From NCBI GenBank assembly GCA_001600875.1, contig BCLD01000003.1, positions 623,358-687,357 on the forward strand: a stretch of DNA of 64,000 nt. Direction: 5' to 3'. A program made the position numbers and the translations under genes. This stretch comes from Solicoccozyma terricola (Eukaryota > Basidiomycota > Tremellomycetes > Filobasidiales > Piskurozymaceae). Below, piece after piece: positions 35,936 to 47,700 of the stretch (position 1 is the stretch's first letter; each line of letters opens with the position of its first letter). The notes under the pieces were generated by a model. That model ran no database searches, had not been told where the DNA came from, and was given only the letters and a program-made list of their open reading frames with translations.

Positions 35936-38900
35936 TTAGAAAAGACCAGTGATCTCCCCAGTGACTGGGTCGAGATCGATGTCGTAGAACCCAGGTCGGG
36001 TGGTCAAACCAGGCATTGTTGACATGTCGCCAACGAGCGGGTAGACGAACGATGCACCAGCCGATAGACGGACTCGGGTGATCGGAAGGGTGAAGCCGGT
36101 TGGAACTCCCTTACGAGATGGGTCGTCGGAGAGGGAAAGGGCGGTCTTCGCGACACAGATGGGGAGATGTCCGTAGCCTATCGTTCCAGCGCCAAAAGAG
36201 AGGGGATCAGTGGCCGTACGACCGCCAACGAGGTCACCCGTACACTACTCACCCTGACGAGTGTACATCTCAATTTGCTTCTTGGCCTCTTCGCTCAACT
36301 CGATTCCATCTGCACCGTACATCTCCTTGGCGATGATCTCGATCTTCTTCTCTAGCGGCAAGTTGACATCGTAGAGGAACTTGAATTCGGATTCACCCTC
36401 GCACGCCTTGATAACAGCCTCGGCGAGAGGAACGGCACCCTCACCACCGCGAGCCCAGTGGTTGGATGGCACGGCATAATCGGCGCCCATCGACAGCGCA
36501 TACTCCTGAACAAGCTTGAGTTCGGCGGGCGTGTCGTTACTGCATGGGGGCGGGTCCAAGTGAGCAAAAGCCAGTGGCGGTGTATGGGCAGGCAAACTCA
36601 CGAGAACTGGTTGACAGCAACAACGACCTTCAAGCCGAATTTCTTGGCGTTCTGGATGTGCTTGCCCAAGTTGGCACAACCCTTCTCGAGAAGCTCAAGG
36701 TCCTCCTTCTGGTAGACCTCAGCGAGGGGCTTTCCTGGGGTGACGGCTGGACCACCGCCGTGCATCTGTCGGAGGCGCATGTTAGCACCGAGCGTACTTG
36801 AGAAGGTGAAACGTCGTCAACATACCTTCAATGCTCGCACGGTGGCGACAAGGACTACAGCGTTGGGCTTCAAGCCAGACTCTCGGCACTTGATGTTGCA
36901 GAACTCTGTTTGACACTGAAAAGTCAGATTCCTCAATCTCGCTGACAAGGAGACCACGACACCCACTCTCCATGCCGATATCAGCGCCGAAACCAGCCTC
37001 GGTGATGACATAACCAACGCGCTCAGCCTCGTCACCCGCCTCGGTACCAGCAAGCTTGAGGGCGATTCGATCAGCGATGATCGAGGAGTTGCCGTGGGCG
37101 ATGTTGGCGAAGGGACCGGCGTGAACGAAGACCGGAGTACCTTCGAGGGTTTGCATGAGGGTGGGCTTGATTGCGTCCTTCATGAGGACTGCCATGGCAC
37201 CAGCGCATCCCACGTCCTCGGCGGTGACTGGGTCGCCGCCGCGGCTGGTTCCGACAACCATACGGCCAAGTCTGAAGGGGCCATTGCAATGTCAGGGAAC
37301 GGTCATCAGACGGTGTGCAGCTGAGACACTCACCTCTCACGCATATCAGCGACATCCTTGCTGAGCGCGAGGACGGCCATACACTCGGAAGCGACAGCGA
37401 TGTCGAATGCGGTTTCGCGGGTTTTGCCGCCCTCGGTTGGTGACTGTCCGACGGTGATTTTACGAAGGTATCGGTCGTTGGTGTCGAGGACACGGTTCCT
37501 GCGCGGCGGCAGAGGCGGAAGGTCAGCAATGAGCGACTGAGCCAGGGACATTCATGCCCCAACTTACCAGGTAATGGTCTCTGGATCAACATCCAACCTC
37601 GCGAACTTTGTGATCTCCTCCGGAGTCAAGTCGTCCGGGTTAGTCTTTGTGATACCGAGCTTCTGCAGACGCTTGATCATAGGTGGGGCGAAAGTCCTTA
37701 CTCCCTTCTTGGGAGGACACAATCGGCTGAACAAGCCCTTGTCGGATTGCGAACTCTCGTGGAACATCCTAGCGTCGAGTGCAGCGGCGAGGAGGTTGTT
37801 AGCCGCGGTGACGGCGTGGATATCACCGGTAAGATGAAGGTTGAACTCGGTCATTGGGATGACCTGAGAGTAACCGCCTCCAGCCGCACCACCCTTGACG
37901 CCAAAGGTCGGACCCTGCGACGGTTGACGAACGCACGCGATCGCAGTCTTGTCGAGATGCGCACCGAGAGCCTGTGCGAGACCAATAGTGGTGGTTGATT
38001 TACCCTCACCGAGTGGTGTCGGAGTGATACCAGCTACGACGATGTATTTACCGTCTTGTCGGGATGAAAGACGATCAAGAACGCTGAGCTCGATCTTGGC
38101 CTTGTATCGACCGTACGACTCGACTTCATCAGCGATGAGACCCATCTCCCTAGCGATGTTGACTACCGGCTTAGGAGTTTGAGCAACCGCGATCTCGATA
38201 TCGCTGTGAAAAATGCATCCCATCGGATCAACACAATGGCTGAAGGAAACGCATGAATACCTCGTCCCACGCACCTTGGAACCTTGTCCAACATTTTCAA
38301 TGGCAAAGGAATGACCTTCCTCTCCCTTCCCTGCTTCCACTGCCTCTTTGCGGCTTCGAAGGTGTTGTTCATCAACATCGCGACGGTCATAGGACCGACA
38401 CCACCGGGAACAGGGGTGATGTGAGAAGCGACCTGGGAAGCCGAAGCGAACTCTACGTCACCGACGAGACGTTGGCCGGACTTCTTGGTGGCGTCTGTAT
38501 GGTTGGAAGATCACATGATCTTGGTCAGGGACAAGCGCTGTAAGAATCAGGGTCGACACATAAAAAAAAACATACCAGGGATGTAATTGGTTCCCACATC
38601 GATAACGACACATCCAGGTTTCAACCATTCACCCTTGACGAACTCGGCTTGCCCAATAGCAGCAACGACGATATCCGCGTTTTTCAACTATCGTAACCGC
38701 GAGAGTTGGGAAATATTCCAAAACTATCAGAAATTCGAACCAACTGTCCGCACAATAAAATCCACTCACGATAGCCGCCAAACCCTTGGTCCTTGAATGG
38801 CATTGAGTAACGGTGGCATCCCTCCTCCTCAACAGCGCACAGACGGGAGTTCCAACGATATCAGATCGACCAAGGACAACAACGTTGCTACCTGCGATAG

Positions 38901-39938
38901 GTTTGTTGGCTGTGCAAGTAAGAGGAAAGAGATACAACGGTATTAGAATCACCATGATCCATGATACCCGCGTTCGAGGCTCGTGGCTCTCGCCCATCTC
39001 CCACTCAACAACTTACTGCTGTCGATCAACTTGATGACTCCAGCTGGGGTACAAGGAGTAAACAACGGGTTGGAGATTCGAGAGCTGAGATGACCGATGT
39101 TCTGAGGATGGAATCTATGGTCAAACCCACGATCACGGGGATGATAATCAGCCAATCATGTAGAGATGAGCGGGAAAGGAGATCCTCGACAAACTCACCC
39201 ATCGACATCCTTCTCAACACCAACAGCCTCAACAACCTCTCTCTCCTCTTCTTTCCCGGCTCCTTCTAATGGCAATTGAACCAACAACCCATTGATTTTC
39301 GGGTCATTATTAGCTTTTTGCACCAATTCCAAAATCTTCTTCACACCCGTCCCTGCAACCTCTCCAGATTCAGAGTCTGATGGAATCTGGATATGAGAAA
39401 CAGTCATTCCGGAGGCTTCGGCGGCGGCTAGCTTCATACGGATGTAGGTGGATGAGGCGGAGGAGGAACCGAGTTGGAGGATTTGGAGATGGGGAGTTGG
39501 GAAGGAGGTGGTGGATGTCAAAGAGGCAATTTGAGTCGCGAGTGTGGAGCGGATTTCTCTGTGGGGAAGGATAGAGAGAGAGAGAGAGAGAGACGGTTAG
39601 TGTGTTGACGACGGGTATGGGAGAATGGATAAGGGACCGTACTTTGCAAGAAGATTTCCATCAATGGCTTTTCCAACTTGAGCACTTGAAACCTCGATCC
39701 CTTCCATGGCATCCATCCCACCGGAATTTTGAAGTTCTTCCAAAGAAGTCATTTCGTGTCCGTCTTTAGCTTTAGTGAGGATTTTGGAGGAGGTACGGAA
39801 TGACCTGGCACTGATGGATGATGTGACTGCGAGCGTCGATGGACGGACGGTGAGGGTGGAGATACGGTGGACGGTACTGGTCGCTCGGATGGGTAACCTT
39901 GTCAAGAACGAATTCCTGACTGCCGCTATACGATGCAT
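35936..39938 (-). CDS. C1-tetrahydrofolate synthase (trifunctional)
   Basis: Carries methylene-THF dehydrogenase, methenyl-THF cyclohydrolase and formate-THF ligase activities, supplying one-carbon units for purines and thymidylate. The ATG at 39938 begins a long Arg/Ser/Thr-rich, acid-poor leader ([20 protein letters not shown]) that looks like a mitochondrial presequence. The dehydrogenase/cyclohydrolase part has [44 protein letters not shown] and [18 protein letters not shown]. The ligase part has the nucleotide loop [55 protein letters not shown] and [20 protein letters not shown]. It ends GEITGLF with the TAA at 35936-35938. About eight to ten exons join without disruption. Fungal paralogues may be cytosolic or mitochondrial; the leader suggests this one is at least partly mitochondrial. 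Confidence 0.94.
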
Positions 39939-40070
39939 GTAACGAGGTCGATGATGATAAGCAGGACTGGAGAAGCAGCAAAAGCGACGAGTAGAATCCC
40001 TGTCGGCAGAGATGGCTCATCGACCCATTCCGAACCAAATATTGGAAATTATTTCGAATCCAGGAAATGA

Positions 40071-40076
40071 CACGTG
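40071..40076. promoter_or_regulatory. CACGTG site upstream of C1-THF synthase
   Basis: A CACGTG hexamer 133 bp before the minus-strand start at 39938, a plausible bHLH (Cbf1-like) site. The 208-bp gap to the GH78 stop contains no gene. Confidence 0.35.
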
Positions 40077-40146
40077 TATTTATTTTATTCGCCACCCGAT
40101 TCGCCACCGGACCGCCACCCATCTATACCATCCATCCATCCCTCCG

Positions 40147-42824
40147 TCACTCGGCGTACTCGTCAGGGACAGGACCAGGGAACAGAGGCTGGATGATCTT
40201 CGGAGGCCACGTAGGGTCATCCTGCCACTCCACAGCGTACTCCCTTACTCCACTCCCGACCGTCTCCTTCACACCAGGCAGAATCACATCGGCCGTGCTG
40301 TTCGGAGGCACAGTCACCCGAACCCGCAGCTTGCCATCCTGTATTTCCCACTCGCACGCAACCTCTCCGTACGGTGAGATGTGACTCGCAGTCGCACTCT
40401 TCACCGTTCCTCCAGGTCGAGGATGAATTATCGACTTTTTCCATCCAGGAAGAGCAGGTGCGATACCTCCAATGTACTCGTGCATGAATGCCGCTACTGC
40501 TCCGAGTGCATAATGGTTGAACGATGTCATTTCACCGGGGTTTATCCTACCATCAGGTAGCATCGAATCCCAACGTTCCCATATCGTAGTAGCGCCCATC
40601 GTCACGGGGTATAACCACGATGGGCATCCCTTTTCTTGAAGCATTCGATATGCCATGGAGAGCATACCGTTATCCGCGAGTGTAGGGACGATTATAGGTG
40701 TTCCTGCGAATCCAGTCCCGATTTGGAACCTCCCTTCTCGAATAAGGAAAGACAGTCGTTCCAACGCGATTGGCTTTTGAGCTTTGTCAAGCAGGTCGAA
40801 TCGAAGTGCAAGTGCGAAAGCAGTTTGTGAATCCGACATCATCCGTCCAATCGGAGTGATATATTCGTTTTGGAAAGCCTTGCGGAGATCCTCGTATTCT
40901 TTCCTATACCGTTTAGCATTCTCCGTTTCCCCGAGGATCTCGCTAACCTCTGCGACGATCTTCGTAACGTGGACGAGATATGCACCAGCTACCAACTGGT
41001 TGTTCGTCCTTCCTTCGCCTGGCGCATCAGGTGGCGCCTTTGGGTCCAACCAGTCCCCGAACTGGAATGACTCTCTATCCCAAAGACGCGTCGTCTTATC
41101 CCTCACGACCCCTTGATCCAACCAACTCGTCATACTCTCATACTGATCGCGCAAGATCCTTGAATCACCATACGCCTTGTACAGATCCATAGGTGTTATT
41201 GCAGCGACATCACCCCATACGGCTGCTGACATCGGTGGACCCATAAATTCCAATACGTTGGGAACAACGACAGGTGGTACAGCCTTGTACGTCTCTTGTT
41301 CCTTTGCGAGATCTTGTAACCAATCTCCAAGTAATCCAGAGACATCGTATAAGAAACTAGCCGTCGGAGCAAAAGCTTGAAGATCACCTGTCCATCCTAA
41401 TCTCTCATCTCGCTGAGGACAATCCGTCGGAACACTGACAAAGTTCCCTCGGAGTCCCCATGTGACGTTACTGTGAAGTTGATTGAGCAGTTTGTGAGAG
41501 CATGAAAAGTTGCCGAGTTTCTCCATATCCGAGTGGATCACTATCGCAGTAACGGAATCGACATTGACATCCTTCCATCCATCGATTTGCGCGTATCTGA
41601 ATCCATGGAACGTGAAACTCGGTTCCCAACCGACAAGATCCCCACCGCAGATGACATGATCTTGAGCCTTTGCCGCTCTTAACGGTCTCACACCCAGTTC
41701 TCCATTCTCCAACACCTCTGCATGGGCAAAAACAATCTTATCACTTTCCTTTGCCGATGGTTGGATATCAATCCTCAACCATCCGACTAGATTCTGTCCG
41801 AAATCAAGGATCACCTTGCCACTCGGTGTGATGATTTTTTCAATCGCTTTGACTTGTTGAGTGCGACGAACGGGTGGTGCTTCGGGGAGTATCAACCGTC
41901 CTTTTGGTCCGTCGATTACTCGTGTAGGATTCCATGGTCCAGACCACTGCGATTCGATCAATCGGGAATCAAACACCTCTCCGTCGTACAACTCGGATGT
42001 TAGGATTGGACCGTAAGAGAATTGCCAGTCGGTGTTGGAAGGGTATACTTTCCCATCGACTGTTATCACAGTGACGTTTAGTCACCGCCAGTCCAAAACA
42101 CACTACCGTACTACTCACTCTCGATCTGACAAATTATCCCCGTCTCATCTCCGTATATATTCCTCACACCACCACCGAATGCCAGTCTACCGGCATACCA
42201 ACCCTCCCCAACCACCACTCCCACCTTGTTCTCTCCGACCTTGAGCTGTTCGGTGATATCATACACTTGATAATGTAAACGATGTTTATACGACTGCCAT
42301 CCTGGTGCTAAGACTTGATCCGAGATAGGTAGAGCATTCAAATACGGCGTGTAGACTCCATGAGCTGTCATGTAGATTCTAGCGCGTTTCGGCGGGGTAG
42401 GAAGATTGATTGAAGGAGATTGTAAGACGAACGGTCGTTTCGGGGCATCTTTTTGTTGAGGTTCTCCTGAAATCATCTTACCGACCCATTCGGAGGGATC
42501 CAGTAGTCCAGTCTCGAGGACGATCGACTTGAAATTCGTCGATGAGCCATCGGAACCGGTGGCTTTGATGGAGAGTTGGACAGAGTGCTTGGACGAAAGT
42601 GGTTTGAATGGCCATTCTACGAGGACATTCTGATCGCTGTTCACGCTGTGTTCCTCTGTCGTGCCATCATCGTGTACGAGCTTTGCGGTGTAACTCGATT
42701 GCACCCAGTCTTTGGCGGTGGTGGAAGTGGAATATCGCCAGGAGACACGAGGTGCAGAGTGGTGAATGAAGTATGGCGGAGTGTATCGCTCGACACTGAG
42801 ATGGGATATCTGGATGGTGGTCAT
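40147..42824 (-). CDS. GH78 alpha-L-rhamnosidase, no signal peptide
   Basis: Removes terminal alpha-L-rhamnose from plant glycosides or pectin fragments. Two exons, 42824-42119 and 42059-40147, join in frame (CQIEIDGKVYPSNTDW) to about 871 residues, a usual GH78 length. The order is: N-terminal beta domain (MTTIQISHLSVERYTPPYFI); carbohydrate-binding-like domain with GVYTPYLNALPISDQVLAPG and VGEGWYAGRLAFGG; LDFGQNLVGWLRIDIQP; and the (alpha/alpha)6 barrel with SVPTDCPQRDERLGWTGDLQ. This last block carries the proposed catalytic acid region. GATTIWERWDSMLPDG and SFNHYALGAVAAFMHEYIGG lie at the far end of the barrel. With no signal peptide it probably acts inside the cell on imported glycosides. 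Confidence 0.93.
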
Positions 42825-43588
42825 GATGTGATGATTATGCTGATGTCGTTGAGGGGGGATACAAGCTGCGGTGGAGATGGAGAACTACATGGGATTTCAG
42901 GTCATTTCAGAGAGTGGACGAGCAAAATCGCGGCGAAACCCTAAAAGTGGACTGCACGGCGAATCTTTAAGCCGGGCGTTGGAGAAGTCCACTCGGACAG
43001 TTTCACCAGCATTCATCGACATGGCATCGCGGCTCATTCCACTACGCCGGCGTCGCGATGAGTGGATGGTAGTCGGGCCATTTGTCGGCATAGATACGTT
43101 CCCTATGCATGCCTTTGTGCGTTCTTTTTAGCCCGAGGATGCCACTTCTGATCACATGCAAGCCTATCGTTGCGGCCACCGAAATAATTTCAGTAGGGAG
43201 GTTGGAGAAGTTGAACATTGATCTTGTTTCAACGGCGACGCCAGCAGACTCAAATCGCCTTTCCGGCGGTTAGGGTTTATGTTCACAACCGTCTGGTATC
43301 GAATCATCCAGAAACAGGCGGGATGTGATATAGGTATTTCGCCTCGTTGAAAGTGAATGGTATGGTGTGTAGAAGAATTTCAGAAATTGGCAACGCTGGT
43401 TGTAAGTTGGGGGCCGCCAAGAGATTGGAACCATTGTGCTACGGGAAGCTATCATCTCTCTCGGACGTCTGCTATATATACATAGTTGATATCCCATTTG
43501 CATCTCAAATAATCGCACTCAAGTCCTTTAACCCTTTGGCCTACACTTAACTTGCCAAGAGGTATGTTGAACTTGAAGTAAACCTGGA
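42825..43588. other. Intergenic region upstream of GH78
   Basis: 764 bp with no supported gene. It contains a run of short direct and inverted GC-rich motifs near 42950-43080, but I see no RNA gene structure I can defend. Confidence 0.4.
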
Positions 43589-44203
43589 TCAGGCCCGTGA
43601 TCTTTCGGGCTCGTAGTCCCACGTTACCCAGTCCAAGGACATTAGCCTTTCATAACGGCCTAGGAGGGCAAGCTGGTCATCATTCTGCTCGACTGGCCAA
43701 ATGATGCGGCCAACACTTGAGCCATACTCCCACGAGTGAGGTGGTTGTCGGTGATCATCAAAAATCTGATAGAAGATGCCTCTCTTGAGCATCATGTCCA
43801 TGTGCACCACCGTCTCCACAGTGCGGGATCCATCATTCCACGATTGGATAGATGTAGCATGAGTCTTTACCGGGTTAAGACGGAAGATATGTTTACGGTC
43901 TATCGCACTTTTTGAAATTTGTACCAAACCGGTAGTGACCCTTTCCCCACCACTAAGTGTGCTCATGATTTCCTGATACAACTTGACTACTTGTTGTTCT
44001 GAACGGGTCAAACCTAAAGGTGACAAAACGTTGGAATTGGAATGTCCAGTGGCGGTAGTGTTCACGGAAAGTGAGGTCGGTGAAGTGTCGTTGGTGATGC
44101 TTTCCGCGTGTGAAGTTGTACTTAGTGGCACTCCGCTAGGCTCTGCGGCAGAAATTCCCGACCCTTCCCTGAAATTAAAATAAGAAGCGTCGTCGTCTGA
44201 CAT
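43589..44203 (-). CDS. Small protein of unknown function
   Basis: A single exon of about 204 residues from the ATG at 44203 (MSDDDASYFNFREGSGISAA). An in-frame ATG at 44248 would add 15 residues. The N-terminal third is Ser/Thr-rich. The rest looks folded, with LTRSEQQVVKLYQEIMSTLS, KTHATSIQSWNDGSRTVETV and GRIIWPVEQNDDQLALLGRY. It has no signal peptide, membrane segment or motif I know. Coding is supported by length and composition only. Confidence 0.5.
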   Translation of the reverse strand: MSDDDASYFNFREGSGISAAEPSGVPLSTTSHAESITNDTSPTSLSVNTTATGHSNSNVLSPLGLTRSEQQVVKLYQEIMSTLSGGERVTTGLVQISKSAIDRKHIFRLNPVKTHATSIQSWNDGSRTVETVVHMDMMLKRGIFYQIFDDHRQPPHSWEYGSSVGRIIWPVEQNDDQLALLGRYERLMSLDWVTWDYEPERSRA

Positions 44204-44722
44204 GATGCAATTGCACGGATTGGAAAGGTTTGGTGTCTGTTTTTGCAAGATGTATCTGACGATATCTGACTATTTCAGGATGTATGATCTGATAAAGGAG
44301 TTGTGGTATTGTCGGTTGAGGTATGTCCAAAGCCGAAGCTGCTACTACATGCCCTTCATATGTATAAGATATCATCTCGGGATGCACACTCGAGGTATTA
44401 CATCGCTGCTAGCTCTCCTTTCATCTTTGAAATCACAGTCCTTGCTTCTCAATCGGGTCCTTCGGAAATTTTCAAGAAAGGAGCAAGGATGCTATTACCT
44501 GACAATGGATAGGTTCCCACCCACGAGCGAGGTGTGCATCCTGTGCGATACCAGATGTTGGTCCACATAGATGCACTGCTACTACCCATCGCCACCCCTC
44601 CCGCCCCTCCTGCACGTGAAAAAGTTGCAAAAAGTAAATAATTCCCAGCTGTTGCATAAAGTTGATGTTGCATTCGCACAGTCAGATGCCCATCATCCCG
44701 TCTCATCCAACACCCATCAATC
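44204..44722. promoter_or_regulatory. Divergent intergenic region with a CACGTG site
   Basis: About 520 bp between an unknown minus gene and the Ecm16-type helicase. A CACGTG occurs at 44613-44618, 105 bp before the helicase ATG. Confidence 0.35.
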
Positions 44723-47700
44723 ATGCCACCTCCAGTCCGAAATCGATACAATGCAAAGGCAAGAGGCTCCACAGCCGGTGGTGCCAGCCATAAAAAGCGG
44801 AAACGCGGTGGAGGTATCATCCCCGCCAATGAGAGAGATGAAGGGTATGCAGATGAAGGTGATGATGGTGGTGAGGAGGAAACAGGTTCGAGGAGGCAGG
44901 TGAGGGCTTACGGCTGAGTGAGGTGGCTAAATATGACGCTAATGGTGGAATGACGTCTTTGTAGGAGCTCAGAGCGAAGTTGGATATCCCAGATGATACT
45001 CCGATCTCGTCGAAGAAGCGGAAACGTCTTGATAACTACATCGTACGTACCCACTATTATCTTACCCTTCCAGCTACTAATCGTTTGTCCCAATATCGAC
45101 CCTCTCAGACCAAGAAACTTAAAGCCGAATCACGTCTAGAATCCCTCGCTCTTTTGAAATCCCATGCACTCCCAAACTCATCGCTTGCCCTCAAACTAGC
45201 CTCTACATCTACCCTCGGTCAGAACCCCTTGAAACCCATGAGCGCGACGCAAAAAGCCGAGAAGAGGGAGGATATGGACGTTCGTAGGGCTTTAGCGAGG
45301 AAGGGGGGGTTGGGAATGCTAAATGGTGATGATGATGATGATGCGAGTGAGGAAGAGGTGGAAACGAAAGATGGCAGGAGGAAAGAGAAAATGGAAAGGA
45401 ATGGGAGGATTGAGATTGTTAGTGAACATGGGATAGTGGATGAGGAAATGAAGATGGTGGATGATGTTATGAAGCAAAGGGGGAAAAGGACGGTTGGGAA
45501 GAAGGTGAGGAGTGATCCTTTTACCCGTGATGTCGCATTCAGGAGCTGAGAGATATAATCGCTTCTCACAGGCTGCATGGTCAAACCTCATCTCGACCCA
45601 ACCTAATCAATCCTCCTCATCCGACTTTGATTCATCTGATTCGGCCAATGATTCTCCATCAGAGGATGAGAAGGATGATGTCCACATGCCACTCGCCGAA
45701 TCAAGTAAAGCGGCTGTTATCAGAGAGCAGGAACGAACAAGAAGTGCTTCACCAAAGGGGAAGGAAGTCGATCGATCTACAGAGCTGAAGGATGAAGCGA
45801 TATCGGTTCAGTCAGCATCGGTGATTGGCGTTGGATCGTCGCTCAAGCGAGGAGCAGATGGTCAAGCTATACAACCAAGGGTAATCTCACGAAGGGATAA
45901 ACACGCAGTGAGTTTTGGAGTCGTTTTACCGCTCATTGCAGTACCCTGATTACCGGATGCATGTACATTTTCAGCCGAGGATAACAGCCACCGAGAGAAG
46001 GAGGATACATAAGGAGCTGAGGGAAGCGGAAGCAGCTGAACTTGCTGCGATGGAGGCGGCTGAGGGTGATGATGGGGATGATGCTGATGAGGATGACGAG
46101 GATGATGAGGATGATGAAGATAGTGATGAGGAGAGTGATGATGCGGACATGGAAGACAGTGAAGATGAGGAAGAAGACGAAGAGGAGGACCAGGAACGGG
46201 ACGATGTTGCTGAGAAAAATGTTGTGCCGGGCGAGCAACAGCCACCCAAACGCAAGCTCGGTTTCAAGGATTGGGCACTCAAACAGATGGGTGCTGTTAC
46301 TGCTCCAAACCTGCTCGAGCAAAAGCCTCAAGTCTCTCAGATCAGAATCGCGCAGCCGAATCTTCCGCACCACGGACCTCTAGGGGCTAGCTTTACGATA
46401 CCGAAGACATCGTTGCTACAACGTGGCGGAGACGCGGCGTCAAAGAAGGAGGATTCGTCGGCGAACAGGGCCAGACCGGTCATCAAGCGACGACTCTCTG
46501 TCGATGAAGCGCGTCAGACCCTTCCGATCGTCGCCGAGGAACAATCGATCGTCGAAGCTATCAATCTCCACCCCGTCGTCGTTATCTGCGGAGAGACTGG
46601 AAGTGGGAAAACTACCGGTGTACCGCAGATGCTGTACGAAGCTGGCTATGGGTTCCCTGGATCGGACAACCCTGGTATGATCGCTGTCACTCAGCCTAGG
46701 AGGGTTGCGGCCGTCTCCTTGGCGATTCGTGTGGCCGATGAGCTGAATCTTCCGAAAGGCTCATCGTTGGTAGCACATCAAATTAGATACTCGAGTACGA
46801 CCTCACCGGAGACCGCCATCAAGTTCTTGACTGATGGTGTGCTTCTACGTGAGCTCGCTGGCGACTTTCTGCTTCGCCGGTATTCTGTGGTCATCGTCGA
46901 TGAAGCGCATGAGCGTGGCGTCAACACAGATGTCCTGATTGGAGTCCTGAGTCGAGTCGCCAAGCTTCGAGAAAAGATGTGGCGAGAGCGCAAGGAGGAC
47001 ATCAAGCCGCTGCGAATCGTTATCATGTCAGCCACTTTGCGAGTTTCCGATTTCTCGGAGAACAAGATGTTATTCTCGACTCCACCGCCCGTTTTGAACA
47101 TCGCTGCGCGTCAGCATCCGGTCACAGTCCATTTCAACCGACGGACAACTGGAGACTACGTGACCGAGGCGTACAAGAAGGTGGTCAAAATCCACGCGAG
47201 GCTACCTCCAGGAGGAATCCTTGTCTTCATGACCGGGCAAGGAGAAATCCAGGCACTCTGCCGGAAGTTGGAGAAGAAGTTTGGCAAGAAGGCTCTGGAA
47301 GAAAAGCGAAGAATGCAGGCGGCGAAGGGTTTCCCATCAAAGGTGCAGGATGAGGCAGCCCGTCGGTGGGAAGAGGGAGAAGATGTCAAGCTAGACTTGG
47401 TGGCCAACGCGAAGATTTCCAAGGATAGTAAGTCGTGTTTAGATCCCAGTTCACAAGTGAACAATGACTAACATCGGAATTCTTGCCAGCCGCCATGGAA
47501 GTTGAGGACCTTGACATCGGAGACGCCGATGACGTTGATCTGGCGGGCGACGTCGATGATGGCGCAGCAGAGGAGGACCCCGAAGCTCTGGACAGTGATG
47601 TCGACGATGACGATGCGCTGATGGACGATTTAGGATTGGACAAGGAAGATTCAGATAGTGAGTAGGCCAGAGTCCTAGATCTGGGCTTTCCCCTCACGCT

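Noticed and set aside
45504..45570. Frameshift in the Ecm16 helicase N-terminal region
   Set aside because: Using the cttctcacag acceptor near 45570 restores the frame.
45971..46282. Poly-Ser minus-strand ORF
   Set aside because: Antisense of the Asp/Glu-rich helicase region.
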